Shown: positions 8,746 to 18,220, numbered from the stretch's first letter. The stretch is DNA of 64,000 bases from MPNO01 sp965200535 (GCA_965200535.1 CBDAUF010000001.1:558001-622000), one strand, 5' to 3'. A program made the numbers and translations. The notes: generated by a model not told the origin, from the sequence alone.

Positions 8746-10152
8746 TCATGACAGGGGAGGCTGCTGTCCGGTCGTCGGATGCGCCGCCTCGTAGGCCCTG
8801 GCGGCGCGCAGCACCGTCGCCTCGCCGTGGTACTGGCCGACGATTTGCAGACCGACCGGAAGGCCCGCCGCGGTGAAACCGCAGGGTATAGAGATCGCCG
8901 GCTGGCCGGTCAGGTTGAACGGGAAGGTAAAGGGCGACCATTCCATCCAGTTCTCCTGGTCGTATCCGTCGGGCGACAACCGTCCGGCCTCGAAGGGCGG
9001 CACCGCCAGGGTCGGCGTCAGGAGGACATCGAAGGTTTCGAGGAACTGCTTTGCGGCGCGGGAGAACACGACGCGGCTCTCGACGGCCTCCATGTATTCG
9101 GTGCGTCCGATGGCGCGCGCCTTCTCGAGCACCGGGAGGATGCCGGGGTCGATCAGCGCGCGCTGTTCCGGGGCCAGATTCCTGAGTGCGTGGGCGATGC
9201 CGGCGAAGAAGTGGACCTCGAAGCAGGCGCTCGGGTTGCCGAACGGCGCCTCCACCAGTTCGACTTCGGCGCCGAGATGTTCGAACGCCGCCGCAGCTCC
9301 GGCAACGAGGCCCGCGACCTCCGGATCGACGCGGCCGTATCCCAGGGCCGGGCTGAAGGCGATGCGCAACCCGTCCACCCCGTCGTCGATCCCTGCGCCG
9401 AAATCGCGCCCGTCCCAGGGCAAGCCCGCCGGATCGCGCGCATCGGGCTGCGCCAGCACGTTCAGCATCATCGCCGTATCCGCGACCGTTCGCGTCATCG
9501 GACCGATGTGGCTGAGCGAACCGGCGGCGCTCAGCGGATAGTTGGCGATGCGGCCGTGCGAGGCCTTGAGCGCGACCAGACCGCAGAAACTGCCCGGAAT
9601 GCGGACCGACCCGCCCGCATCGGTGCCGATGGCGGCATTGCCGATACCGGCGGCGAGCGCGGCGGCGGATCCGCCGCTCGATCCGCCCGGAGTCATCGCG
9701 GGATCCCACGGATTGTGGGTCACCCCGGTCAACGGGCAGTCGGTGACACCCTTCCAGCCGAACTCCGGCATGGTGGTCTTGCCGATGACGATGGCGCCCG
9801 CCTCCCGCACGCGCGCCACCGCGGGCGAATCCTCGGCGTCCGGCGTGTCCGGATCGGACAGCCTCGATCCCCTGAGCGTCGCCCAGCCGGTGGCGAGGAG
9901 AGCGTCCTTCACCGTGACCGGCACACCGTCGAGGGGCCCGGCCGGCGCCCCTCTCATCCAACGCCGTTCCGCCTCCAGCGCCGCTGCAAACGCCGCGTCC
10001 TCGTCGAGCAGATGGCAGAACGCGTTGAGAGTCGCCTCGTGGCGGTCGATGCGCCGGTAGGCTGTCCGCACCGCGTCTGTCGGGGAGATTTCCCCGGACT
10101 CGAACGACGCGACCAGGTCGGTCAGCGCCATAAAGGCGGTCGTCTCGCTCAT
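8746..10152 (-). CDS. Amidase signature family hydrolase
   Basis: A 468-residue amidase with a fully canonical active site: Lys in PVTVKDALLATG, cis-Ser in TPGGSSGGSAAALAAG, and the Ser nucleophile in GTDAGGSVRIPGSFCG. Length and order match the family, which includes the indoleacetamide hydrolase and GatA-like groups. I think it is a catabolic amidase rather than GatA because no gatB or gatC is nearby. The ATG at 10152 starts before the N-terminal helix SPTDAVRTAYRRIDRHEATLNAF. It is divergent from the TRAP operon beginning at 10328. It is paralogous to, but clearly distinct from, the amidase at 5808. Confidence 0.92.
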   Translation of the reverse strand: MSETTAFMALTDLVASFESGEISPTDAVRTAYRRIDRHEATLNAFCHLLDEDAAFAAALEAERRWMRGAPAGPLDGVPVTVKDALLATGWATLRGSRLSDPDTPDAEDSPAVARVREAGAIVIGKTTMPEFGWKGVTDCPLTGVTHNPWDPAMTPGGSSGGSAAALAAGIGNAAIGTDAGGSVRIPGSFCGLVALKASHGRIANYPLSAAGSLSHIGPMTRTVADTAMMLNVLAQPDARDPAGLPWDGRDFGAGIDDGVDGLRIAFSPALGYGRVDPEVAGLVAGAAAAFEHLGAEVELVEAPFGNPSACFEVHFFAGIAHALRNLAPEQRALIDPGILPVLEKARAIGRTEYMEAVESRVVFSRAAKQFLETFDVLLTPTLAVPPFEAGRLSPDGYDQENWMEWSPFTFPFNLTGQPAISIPCGFTAAGLPVGLQIVGQYHGEATVLRAARAYEAAHPTTGQQPPLS

Positions 10153-10327
10153 CGAAGCCTCGCATCGGCCGGTTGTCCCTGGGCCTTCGTCACCGGGACC
10201 ATTCCCCGGGGGTCCGGTTGACTCGACTACCGGCGGACGGGAAGATCACCGGCATGCAGATGGAATTATTGCGTGAATCTCACAGCCCGCAAGGCGCGTT
10301 CCGTTCGTTACAGCCAAGGAGGCGAGC

Positions 10328-11326
10328 ATGAATCCGGCGAGAATCGTATTCGGCGGCGTAATCCTTTCCCTCGCGCTTTCCGCCATTCCGGCGGCGGCGG
10401 CCAGCGTTTCGTGGAAATCGATCACCGCCTTTCCGCGCAAGCACCCGTTCAACGCACCGCTGCACGAGTTCTCCAAGAAAGCGGCGCAGTACTCGAACAA
10501 CGAGATCAGTATCCGCTACATCGGCGGGCCCGACGTCACGCCGGTCCCGGAGCAGATGAAAGGCATCTCGCGCGGGGTCATCGACGTCTATTACGGGCCG
10601 ATGTCCTATTTCCTCGGCGAGATACCGGAAATCCAGGCGTTCAACGGCTCCAACCTGCATGCCATGGAAGTCCGCTCGACCGGCGGGTTGGCGCTGATGA
10701 ACCAGGCGGTTCGCAAGCGTCTCAACGCGGAACTGCTGGGCTATTACGGATCGGGCTACACGTTCTACGTCTATCTGACCGAAAAACCGAAGTTCGGTGC
10801 GGACGGCGCGCCCGATTTCAACGGCATGAAAATCCGCGGCGTTGCGATCTATCGCGAATTCCTCAAGCGGTTCGGCGGCAGCGCGGTTCCGATGCACGTG
10901 GCCGAGATGTATTCCGGCCTCGAACGCGGCATCGTCAAGGGCGCGGCGTGGATCGGCCCGGGGGTGACCAATTTCGGCTGGGACAAGTTCCTCAAGTACC
11001 GGATCACGCCGGCTTACTGGCAGGGCGACATCATCATCGCCAGCAACAAGGACAAGTGGGACAAGCTGTCGACCGCACATAAGCGCGCGGTCACCCGCGC
11101 GGCGATCGAATCCGAGATCTGGGGGCACAGCCTGTTCGCGAAGATGAGCGCCGACGAGAAGGTCAAGCTCAAGAAGCGCGGAATGGTCGACATCGACCTG
11201 AAGGGCAAGGCAGCCGATATCTATCTCGACGCGGCCTACGAGATCGGCGTGTGGCAGGCGCTGGCCAAGAACAAGATCCCGGCGGCGCTGATCGAGGAGT
11301 TCAAGACCAAGCTGTACCGCAAATAG
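10328..11326 (+). CDS. dctP: TRAP transporter substrate-binding protein (DctP family)
   Basis: A 332-residue periplasmic binding protein. The AAGGAGG at 10316-10322 sits right before the ATG at 10328. Residues 1-24 form a signal peptide (IVFGGVILSLALSAIPAAAA). The body has DctP features: FNAPLHEFSKKAAQYSNNEI, YLTEKPKFGADGAPDFNGMKI with the conserved Arg following, and AEMYSGLERGIVKGAAW in place of the usual TEVYxALQxGVxDG. The ligand is unknown. It is first in an operon with dctQ (34 bases on) and dctM. Unlike the other binding-protein genes here, it is not followed by an obvious strong hairpin. Confidence 0.92.
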   Translation: MNPARIVFGGVILSLALSAIPAAAASVSWKSITAFPRKHPFNAPLHEFSKKAAQYSNNEISIRYIGGPDVTPVPEQMKGISRGVIDVYYGPMSYFLGEIPEIQAFNGSNLHAMEVRSTGGLALMNQAVRKRLNAELLGYYGSGYTFYVYLTEKPKFGADGAPDFNGMKIRGVAIYREFLKRFGGSAVPMHVAEMYSGLERGIVKGAAWIGPGVTNFGWDKFLKYRITPAYWQGDIIIASNKDKWDKLSTAHKRAVTRAAIESEIWGHSLFAKMSADEKVKLKKRGMVDIDLKGKAADIYLDAAYEIGVWQALAKNKIPAALIEEFKTKLYRK

Positions 11327-11360
11327 CGGCGCTTGCAGCCCGTACCCGGCGCGCGGCGTC

Positions 11361-11873
11361 ATGCACGGCCTCGCGCGGGCCTACGATGCGGTGATCGCGG
11401 GGCTGGCCGTGCTCGGCGGCCTCGTGCTCGCCGCGATCTTTCTCGCCATCGTCTATGACGTGACGGTGCGCACGGTCGGCATCCCCTCGCCGCTGTGGAC
11501 CGTGACGCTCGCCGAGTACGGGCTTCTCCACTCGACCCTGTACGCGACGCCCTGGGTGCTGCGGCGCAAGAGCCACGTCTTCATCACCATTTTCATCGGC
11601 CGGCTCAGGGGGGCGCCGCGGCTCTGGCTCGAGCGCGCGGTCTATGTCGCCGGGATCGCGATCTGTCTCCTGCTGGCCTATTACTCGCTGACCGTCGTGA
11701 TCGCGGAGTACATCCGCGGTTTCGAGGACATCCGCTCGTTCGCCATGCCGGGCTGGATCGTCACCGCGCCGGTGCCGCTCGCATTCTTCCTTCTGGCGAC
11801 CGAGTTCACCCGTTTCCTCCTGGGACCGGACTCGATGCTGGCCGGCGACCGGGCAGGCGCCGAAGGCCTCTGA
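11361..11873 (+). CDS. dctQ: TRAP transporter small permease subunit (DctQ type)
   Basis: A 170-residue inner-membrane protein with four predicted helices at about residues 12-38, 55-75, 90-115 and 128-150. Typical DctQ features are GLVLAAIFLAIVYDVTVRTVG and VLRRKSHVFITIFIGRL, where an Arg-rich loop follows helix 2. It forms the membrane complex with DctM, whose ATG at 11875 follows the TGA at 11871-11873 after a single base, so translation is coupled. The start is the ATG at 11361; no stronger upstream site is visible. Confidence 0.9.
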   Translation: MHGLARAYDAVIAGLAVLGGLVLAAIFLAIVYDVTVRTVGIPSPLWTVTLAEYGLLHSTLYATPWVLRRKSHVFITIFIGRLRGAPRLWLERAVYVAGIAICLLLAYYSLTVVIAEYIRGFEDIRSFAMPGWIVTAPVPLAFFLLATEFTRFLLGPDSMLAGDRAGAEGL

Positions 11874-11874
11874 G

Positions 11875-13200
11875 ATGGAGTGGTACACCGCGGGCATCCT
11901 GATGCTCGGACTGGTGGTCGGGCTGATGGCGCTCTCCATCCCGGTCGCCTTCGCCTTCCTGATCGCCAACGTCGTCGGTGCGGTGGTGTTCATGGGCGGC
12001 GTCGCCGGCATCGAACAGCTCATCAACAACGCGACCCGGTCGATCTCCAACTTCCTGCTGATCCCGGTGCCGCTGTTCATCCTGATGGGCGAGCTGTTCT
12101 TCCATTGCGGTATTGCCGAACGCATCTTCTCGACCCTCGACCGCGTGTTCGGGCGGGTGCCGGGCCGGCTGTCCTATATGGCGGTCGCGGGAGGAACCAT
12201 CTTCGCGGCGCTCTCGGGGTCGAGCATCTCGACGACGGCGATGATGGGTTCCTCGATGGTGCCCGAGATGACGCGCCGGGGCTACAAGAAGCACATGTCG
12301 ATGGGGCCGATCCTGGGCTCCGGCAGCCTCGCCATCCTGATCCCCCCGTCGGCGCTCGTCGTCCTGCTCGGCAGTCTCATGGGCGCGCTGACGACGGTCG
12401 ATATCGGCCGTCTGCTGATCGGCGGCATCGTGCCGGGGTTGATCCTCGCCAGTTTCTACGCTGTCCTGATCTTCGTGCAGGTCCGCTTCGATCCCGATGC
12501 GGCGCCTCGATACGACGTGGAGCCCGCCGATATCGGCACCCGGATCCTGCTCGCCGCGATCAATATCCTGCCGCTCGGCCTCGTCTTCTTTTGCGTTGTC
12601 GGGCTGATCCTGATCGGCGTCGCCACGCCGTCCGAGGCCGCCGCCTTCGGCGTCGTCGGGGTGTTGGTGCTGGCCGCTGCGTTCCGCGTCCTGAGCTGGC
12701 GGGTGATCCGCAAGTCGATCGAGGGGACTCTGGTGGTCACCACCATGGTCTTCATGATCCTGATGGCGTCCTCGACCTTCAGCCAGATCATGGCCTTCTC
12801 GGGCGCAAGCGCGGGGATCGTCGACTGGGTCACCGGGTTCGAAATGCCGCGGCTGGCGATGCTGCTGTTCATGTTCGCCGTGCTGCTGTTCCTCGGCATG
12901 TTCGTCGACCAGATCTCGCAGATGATGCTGACCATCCCGATCTTCGTGCCGCTGGCGATCTCGCTCGGCTTCGACCCAGTGTGGTTCGGCATCATCATCG
13001 TTCTGGCGCTCGAGATCTCGACCACGACGCCGCCTTTCGGGCTGCTGCTGTTCGTGATGATGGGGGTCGCGCCGCCGGACACCACGTTCTCGCAGGTGGT
13101 CTATGCGGGCCTGCCCTATATCGGCTGCGCCTTCGTCCTGCTGGCGCTCCTGATCGCGGTGCCCGATGTCGTACTGTGGTTGCCGGGCCTGATGGGCTGA
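11875..13200 (+). CDS. dctM: TRAP transporter large permease subunit (DctM type)
   Basis: A 441-residue transport subunit with about 12 helices. Diagnostic stretches are ALSGSSISTTAMMGSSMVPEM, GSGSLAILIPPSALVVLLG and the last-helix region TTTPPFGLLLFVMMGVAPPD. It uses a sodium or proton gradient to move the solute delivered by the upstream DctP. The start is coupled to dctQ with one base between. Twenty-two bases after its TGA starts a PqqC/TenA-fold gene, in the same direction and probably co-transcribed. Confidence 0.93.
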   Translation: MEWYTAGILMLGLVVGLMALSIPVAFAFLIANVVGAVVFMGGVAGIEQLINNATRSISNFLLIPVPLFILMGELFFHCGIAERIFSTLDRVFGRVPGRLSYMAVAGGTIFAALSGSSISTTAMMGSSMVPEMTRRGYKKHMSMGPILGSGSLAILIPPSALVVLLGSLMGALTTVDIGRLLIGGIVPGLILASFYAVLIFVQVRFDPDAAPRYDVEPADIGTRILLAAINILPLGLVFFCVVGLILIGVATPSEAAAFGVVGVLVLAAAFRVLSWRVIRKSIEGTLVVTTMVFMILMASSTFSQIMAFSGASAGIVDWVTGFEMPRLAMLLFMFAVLLFLGMFVDQISQMMLTIPIFVPLAISLGFDPVWFGIIIVLALEISTTTPPFGLLLFVMMGVAPPDTTFSQVVYAGLPYIGCAFVLLALLIAVPDVVLWLPGLMG

Positions 13201-13222
13201 CAGGACGGAGAGGAGAATCGGG

Positions 13223-13912
13223 ATGGCCGCAAATTCGTTTCGCGAGGCGCTGCAGGAGACGGTCGACCGGCGCCACCAGGCCGGCCACCCGTTGATCGAC
13301 AAATGGGCGGCGGGCGAGGCGAAACGGGAGACGGTCGCCGGCGCCATCCGCGAGCACTGGTACTGGATCAGCAAGCTGATTCCCACGGCCCTGTTCAATA
13401 TCTGCGCCAGGGCTCCCGACGATGTCGTCGAGATGGAGATGGAGAACTACCGGGAAGAGACCGATCCCGCCAACCCGCATGTCGAGCTGCTGCTGCGCTT
13501 CTGCGAGGCCTGCGGCATGACCCGCGAGCAACTCGCCGGCGGGCGCGGCCTGCCGACCACGGAGTGCTGGCTCAACTGGGAACTGACGACCACAGCGACG
13601 CAGCACTGGATCGCCGGCGTGGCCGGGGTGCATATCGCGAGCGAAGCGCAGGAGCCGAGGCTCTTCTCCAGGGTGTTGCCCGCCCTGCGCGAGACCTACG
13701 GGTTCACCGAACACGAGCTCGAGTACTGGTGGCTCCATGCCGAGGCCGACATCGAGCATGGCGGCCGGGCGTTCGAGATCCTGGTGAAGCACTGCGATAC
13801 GCGCGAAAAGCAGGATATGGCGCTGCACTACGCCGGCGAGGGCGCGCGCCTCAAATACATGTTCTGGGACGGCATCAACCTGCACTACGAGACCGGCTAC
13901 CGTCTGCAGTAG
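13223..13912 (+). CDS. Iron-containing redox enzyme family protein (PqqC/TenA heme-oxygenase-like fold)
   Basis: A 229-residue all-helical protein of the PqqC/TenA-like superfamily. The ATG at 13223 is preceded by GGAGAGGAG. Carboxylate and histidine residues typical of heme-oxygenase-like diiron oxidases are visible: REHWYWISKL, MENYREETDPANPHVELL and HAEADIEHGGRAFEIL. These helices would supply the Glu, Asp and His ligands. Some members oxidatively cleave small amino- or carboxylic-acid substrates; others make PQQ. No pqq genes are present, so PqqC itself is unlikely. It follows a TRAP operon by 22 bases, which suggests it acts on the imported compound (inference). Confidence 0.78.
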   Translation: MAANSFREALQETVDRRHQAGHPLIDKWAAGEAKRETVAGAIREHWYWISKLIPTALFNICARAPDDVVEMEMENYREETDPANPHVELLLRFCEACGMTREQLAGGRGLPTTECWLNWELTTTATQHWIAGVAGVHIASEAQEPRLFSRVLPALRETYGFTEHELEYWWLHAEADIEHGGRAFEILVKHCDTREKQDMALHYAGEGARLKYMFWDGINLHYETGYRLQ

Positions 13913-13922
13913 ACGGCGGCGG

Positions 13923-15261
13923 TCAGAGCTTGATCGAGACCGGATAGGTGGCGATCGGCGGAAACAGGACGATCAGGATCAGGACGAACAGCATCGCCAG
14001 CGCGAACGGCGCCGCGCCGATGAAGATGTCCTTGAGCGCGATATCGGGACGCGCCAGCGTCGAGTGGACGACATAGACCGCGATTCCGAGCGGCGGGGTC
14101 AACAGACCGATCTCCGTGGCGATCACAGTCACGATGCCGAACCACACCAGGTCGATCTCGAAGAATTTGAGCGCCGCCAGGAACAGCGGCACCATGATCA
14201 GCATGATCGAGACCGAGTCGATGATCGTGCCGAGGACGATCACCGCCAGGATGTAGAAGGCGAGCATGCCGTAGAAGCCGGCGCCGAGACTGTCGAAGAT
14301 CGCCGCCATCTCCGACGGCAGACCCGACAGCCCGAGCATCCGGCTGTACATGCTGGCCGAACAGATCAGGAAGAGGAGCGTCGCCGTGATGCTCCCCGAT
14401 TCCAGAAGCACGTTCCAGAAACTGCGCCAGGTGAGAGCGCGGCGGGCGAGCGCGAAGACCAGGGCCAGCAAGGCGCCGGCGGCGCCCGCCTCGACCGGGG
14501 TGAAGACGCCGCCGTAGAGCCCGCCCAACACCAGCAGCACCAGCGAGGTGATCGGCAGCGCCTTGCGCCAGAGGTCGCCCGCGCTGAGGGATGCGTCCCC
14601 TTCTTCCTCGGATTTGGCGGCATGGGCGGCTTCGGTGCGCACCGAGCGCGGAAACAGCGTCGCCATGATGAAGATCAGGCCGCAGAAGGCGATCGTCAGC
14701 AGGATCGCCGGGGCCGATGCCGGCGATGAACAGGTCGCCGACCGATTCCTCGGCGATCAGCGCGTAGATGATCAGCAGCACGCTCGGCGGAATCAGCATG
14801 CCGAGCACCGACGACCCGGCGACGGTGCCGACGGCGAAGCGCCCGAAATAGCCGTGGCGCATCATCTCGGGCACCGCGACCTTGGAAAAGACCGATGCGG
14901 AAGCCACCGAGGCGCCGGTGATCGACGCGAAGATCGCGTTGGCGACGACCGTCGCCATACCGAGCCCGCCGCGCACCTTGCGGAGCATGATCTGGCCGAT
15001 GTCGTAGGCATCCCGCCCCATGCCCGCCGCGGCGACGAGGAATCCCATCAGGACGAAGAGCGGGATGACCGCGAAGACGAAATTGTTCACTGTCTTCTCG
15101 GCGGCAACCAGAAGCAGGTTGAGGGCGATCACGACATTGCCCTTGATCACCCAGGTGCCGACGAAAGAAATCAGCGCCAGGGTGACCGAGATGTGCATGC
15201 CGAAATAGATCAGCAGCAGCATCGCGAACACCGATACCAGGGCGATTTCGAACGCTTCCAT
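13923..15261 (-). pseudogene. dctM: TRAP transporter large permease (DctM) interrupted by a frameshift
   Basis: The first ~183 codons from the ATG at 15261 read as DctM (NNFVFAVIPLFVLMGFLVAA, GSSVLGMLIPPSVLLIIYAL, SVGDLFIAGIGP). The frame then runs into nonsense at a four-G run (14710-14713 on the plus strand). Dropping one base restores a perfect continuation, GPAILLTIAFCGLIFIMATLFPRS, and then about 240 more family-like residues to the TGA at 13923 (FTPVEAGAAGALLALVFA, GLLTPPLGIAVYVVHS). The full product would be about 445 residues. Both halves are otherwise intact, so the lesion is recent or a consensus error. Order on this strand: dctP (also broken) - dctQ - dctM. It converges on the PqqC/TenA-like gene. 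Confidence 0.88.
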
Positions 15262-15270
15262 GCGCGGCGC

Positions 15271-15801
15271 CTAACGCGTCCCTTCCGGACGCAGCATGGC
15301 CTGCGCGCTGCCCGCGGCGAGCGCCAGAAACTGGAGCCCCGTCAGGGCGCAGCCGAGAAACACGATCAGGAGCCTGGGCCAGTCGGGGAAGGCGAAGACG
15401 CCGATGACCCCGACATAGAAATCGAGTTCGTAGGCCTTGATCCATTTCGGCCAGGCGCCCTTCATGATCGCTCCCATGAGGGCCGCTCCGGCGATGTAGA
15501 ACACCGCCGAGAGTCCGTGGCCCACGCGCGGATAGCCGGCGATCAGGCGGTTCAACACACTGTCCGACCGCGTCATGCTGCCCGAGCGCAGGGTGTAGGC
15601 GAGCTGGAGATAGAGGACGGCGACCACCGACATGGTGACCAGCTCGGTGGCCCCGTTGATCGGCGCGTTGAACAGGAAACGCATCGCGATGTCGGCCGAG
15701 ATCGTCAGCATCATCACGAAGATCCACGCCGAGCCGAGGCTGTTGCCGGAGACGACGACCGCGCCGAGGATGCGGTCGAAGACGGTCAGCAACGGCGGCA
15801 T
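15271..15801 (-). CDS. dctQ: TRAP transporter small permease subunit (DctQ type)
   Basis: A 176-residue membrane protein with four helices and the DctQ pattern. It starts at the ATG at 15801 (MPPLLTVFDRILG), with GGGAAAGG before it; the extra 23 codons upstream are not family-like. SAWIFVMMLTISADIAMRFLFN and the Arg/Ser-rich loop TLRSGSMTRSDSVLNRL are typical. It ends nine bases before the DctM start. Its reading frame is intact, but both its partner permease and its binding protein are broken, so its product is probably idle. Confidence 0.88.
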   Translation of the reverse strand: MPPLLTVFDRILGAVVVSGNSLGSAWIFVMMLTISADIAMRFLFNAPINGATELVTMSVVAVLYLQLAYTLRSGSMTRSDSVLNRLIAGYPRVGHGLSAVFYIAGAALMGAIMKGAWPKWIKAYELDFYVGVIGVFAFPDWPRLLIVFLGCALTGLQFLALAAGSAQAMLRPEGTR

Positions 15802-15841
15802 GGGCAGGCCTTTCCCGGCATCGCGCCCTGTTGCCCTACGG

Positions 15842-15881
15842 CCTCCCGCCGGGGGCGTGCGCGGACGCACCCGGCGGGAGG
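15842..15881 (-). promoter_or_regulatory. Intercistronic hairpin between dctP and dctQ
   Basis: A perfect 12-base stem pairs CCTCCCGCCGGG (15842-15853) with CCCGGCGGGAGG (15870-15881). The 16-base loop contains a smaller GCGT/ACGC stem. It begins seven bases after the dctP stop on the minus strand and is not followed by a T run. The position and strength match the hairpins after the other binding-protein genes in this window. Confidence 0.65.
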
Positions 15882-15888
15882 AGACGGT

Positions 15889-16962
15889 CTACTCGCGGTC
15901 CCAATTGCGGATCACGAGCTGCTTCTTGGCGCGCATGAAGTCCATGTACGCGACCAGCATCTTGGTCCCCGGCAGGCCGGCCTTGTCCTGACGCGCGGCC
16001 CGTTGCTTGGCGATGTTGGGGATCGCCGAGGCCCAGGCCTTCCTCTCGGCATTGCCGAGCGCGAGAGTCTCCTGACCGTATTTTTTCTCGCACACGCCGC
16101 GACCCCATTTGGCGCCGCCGATCAGCCGGTTGTTGGCGTCGTCGCGCCAGGTCGCCGAGGCTTCCCTGATTGCCGACTGCACCTCGCGCGGGATCTTCGC
16201 CCACGAATCCATGTTGGCGGTGAGCAGCGCATTGGCGATGGCGCCGAATCCGACCTCCATCTTGTACTTGGTGAGTTCGCAGAACTTGAACGCCGCCATG
16301 GCCTGCTGCCACAGCACGCCGCCGTCGTAGACCCCGGTCTTCAGCGAGTTGTACATCGTCGCGAGACCCTTGATGGTCACCGCGGTCGCGCCGACCGCTG
16401 TCACCCAGGGAATGTTCGCGCCGACGGCGCCGATCTTCATGCCCTTGAGCTGCTCGATCTTGGTGACCTTCTCTCGCGTCCAGAGCTCGTACAGGTCGGC
16501 AGTGCCGGTAAGGCCCAGGAGCGACTGGTTGAACCGCTGAATCTGCTTCTCCATCGCCGGGAAGCCGGCGTAGAGATGGTTCATCGCGTCAGTCGCGACG
16601 TGCACGTCCAGGGTGGAGAACGGTGTGACGTAGTTGACCTGGTACAGCGACAGCTTGGCCTAGTGGAACGGGCCCGGCACGACGCCGAGATCGCCGAGTC
16701 CGGTCTGCACCCCATCCAGTTCGCCGCGCACCTTGACGATCTGCCCGCCGAAGCCCTGCACCCAGGAAACCTTGTACTTGCCGGTCTTGGCGAGGATTTC
16801 GTCCACCTTCGGGATGAAGGCCTTGATCGCCGCGCCAACGGGCGCGTAGTTGTGGTTGTTCCCCGAAATGATGGTCAGGCGGACTTTTTCCGCCGCCCCC
16901 GCCGTCCCGGCGGCGAGCGCCGCGATCGACAGCGCGGCTGCGATGGTACCGGTGCTGCGCAC
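15889..16962 (-). pseudogene. dctP: TRAP substrate-binding protein (DctP family) with internal stop codon
   Basis: The GTG at 16962 is preceded by GGGAGGAACTC and opens a signal peptide (IAAALSIAALAAGTAGAAE). The first ~100 codons end LGDLGVVPGPFH, followed by TAG at 16660-16662. The same frame then continues without further stops for another ~257 codons, with normal DctP character (AKLSLYQVNYVTPFSTLDV, IEQLKGMKIGAVGANIPWV, SLKTGVYDGGVLWQQAM). A single substitution (for example AAG, GAG or CAG to TAG) explains it. The complete product would be about 357 residues. Together with the dctM frameshift, this suggests loss of the whole transporter. It is divergent from the TAXI gene at 17157. Confidence 0.88.
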
Positions 16963-17156
16963 GAGTTCCTCCCATGTATCTGTCTTTAACGGTGTCTGAC
17001 CGTTGCGTGCGATCCGGATTTCGATACCACAGCAATTCCGGAGACCGGTCAAGCAGCAGGCGTCGGTATCCGTGCGGCGCCGGCGGGTTGTTCCATAGGG
17101 CGGGGCGCCCCGCTATGATCCCGTGCCGAACTGAGATCACTGACGGGAGCGGAAGA

Positions 17157-18137
17157 ATGCGTTGGATTCAAACAGGGTTGGGTATGTTCGCGGCGGCCGC
17201 GCTGGCGGGCTCGCTCGCGGGACCGGCGGCGGCGCAGACGGTCGGCATCGGCGCGACCAAGGCGGGTGCGGTCTCGCAGATCACGGCGACCATCTCCAAG
17301 GCGGTCTCCGAACACGCCGGCGGCCTGCAGATGCGCCGGCAGACGATGGGCGGGACGCAGCAATACATTCCGGTGGTCAACGCCGGCGAACTCGAGTTCG
17401 GGATCTCCAACATCCCGCAATATTCGATGGCCTTCACCGGCACCGGGCTGTCGAAGGGCAACACGTATAACAACCTGCGCCTCGTCTCGACGATCATGAA
17501 GTTCACCGTGAGCCCTGTGGTTTCCAAGAAATCCGGCATCACCTCGATCGACCAGCTCAAGGGGACGCGCACGCCGGTCGGCTTCAAGGCGGCACCGCTG
17601 TTCGTGCACATCGTCAACGGCACGCTGGCAACGCGGGGGATGACGCCCGCCGACATCAGCAAGCCCGTGCCGCAGGTCGGGCTGGTGCAGCACTGGCGCG
17701 CCTTCATGGCGGGCAAGATCGACTGGGTGATCGCCGCAGCGGGCTCGGGGTTCGTCAAGCAGATGGACGCCAAGATCGACGGCGGCGTGCGCCACATTTC
17801 CTACCCGAACACGCCCGAGGCTCTCGCCGGGATGCACAAGTGGTTCCCCAAAAGCGAATGGAGCCTGGTCAAGCCGGCCAAGGGGCTGACCGCGGTCGTC
17901 GAGCCCACCGTGTTCGTGACCTACGACTTCCTGCTGTGGACCCACAAGGGCGTGTCCGACGACATCGTCTACAAGGTCACCAAGGTGATGCACACCCAGG
18001 AGAAACAGCTCAAGGAAGGCGGCCCGCTGTGGCGGTCGTTCAGCGCCGACAAGCGGCTCGCCAAGCAGCACGGTTTCCCCTATCACCCGGCTGCGGTGAA
18101 GTATTACAAGGAAGTGAAGCTGTGGCCCGCCGGCTAA
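17157..18137 (+). CDS. TAXI family TRAP transporter solute-binding protein
   Basis: A 326-residue periplasmic protein of the TAXI type. The ATG at 17157 follows GGGAGCGGAAGA. Residues 1-26 are a signal peptide ending GPAAAQ. TAXI hallmarks are VGIGATKAGAVSQITATISK, the mid-protein TMGGTQQYIPVVNAGELEFGI and GTRTPVGFKAAPLF. It delivers its ligand (glutamate or dicarboxylate-like in characterised members; unknown here) to the fused permease encoded 83 bases downstream, behind a strong hairpin. It is divergently arranged to the broken DctP gene, 194 bases apart. Confidence 0.92.
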   Translation: MRWIQTGLGMFAAAALAGSLAGPAAAQTVGIGATKAGAVSQITATISKAVSEHAGGLQMRRQTMGGTQQYIPVVNAGELEFGISNIPQYSMAFTGTGLSKGNTYNNLRLVSTIMKFTVSPVVSKKSGITSIDQLKGTRTPVGFKAAPLFVHIVNGTLATRGMTPADISKPVPQVGLVQHWRAFMAGKIDWVIAAAGSGFVKQMDAKIDGGVRHISYPNTPEALAGMHKWFPKSEWSLVKPAKGLTAVVEPTVFVTYDFLLWTHKGVSDDIVYKVTKVMHTQEKQLKEGGPLWRSFSADKRLAKQHGFPYHPAAVKYYKEVKLWPAG

Positions 18138-18154
18138 GACGGCACATGTTGTAA

Positions 18155-18200
18155 CCCGGCGTGATCGCCCGCGCCCTCCGCGGCGCGGGCGTTCGCCGGG
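18155..18200 (+). promoter_or_regulatory. Intercistronic hairpin between TAXI binding protein and fused permease
   Basis: Two nested perfect stems. Inner: GCCCGCGCC (18167-18175) with GGCGCGGGC (18182-18190) around a six-base loop. Outer: CCCGGCG (18155-18161) with CGCCGGG (18194-18200). No T tract follows and the permease start is 20 bases on, so it probably protects or attenuates the message rather than ending it. Confidence 0.7.
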
Positions 18201-18220
18201 CGGCGGCAGGGAATCCCGAC

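Noticed and set aside
14700..14720. Programmed ribosomal frameshifting in dctM
   Set aside because: The site is a four-base G run without a classical slippery heptamer, and TRAP permeases are not known to use frameshifting.
14548..16989. An 813-codon plus-strand frame
   Set aside because: It is antisense to the broken TRAP set; composition is charged and low-complexity with no domain signal.
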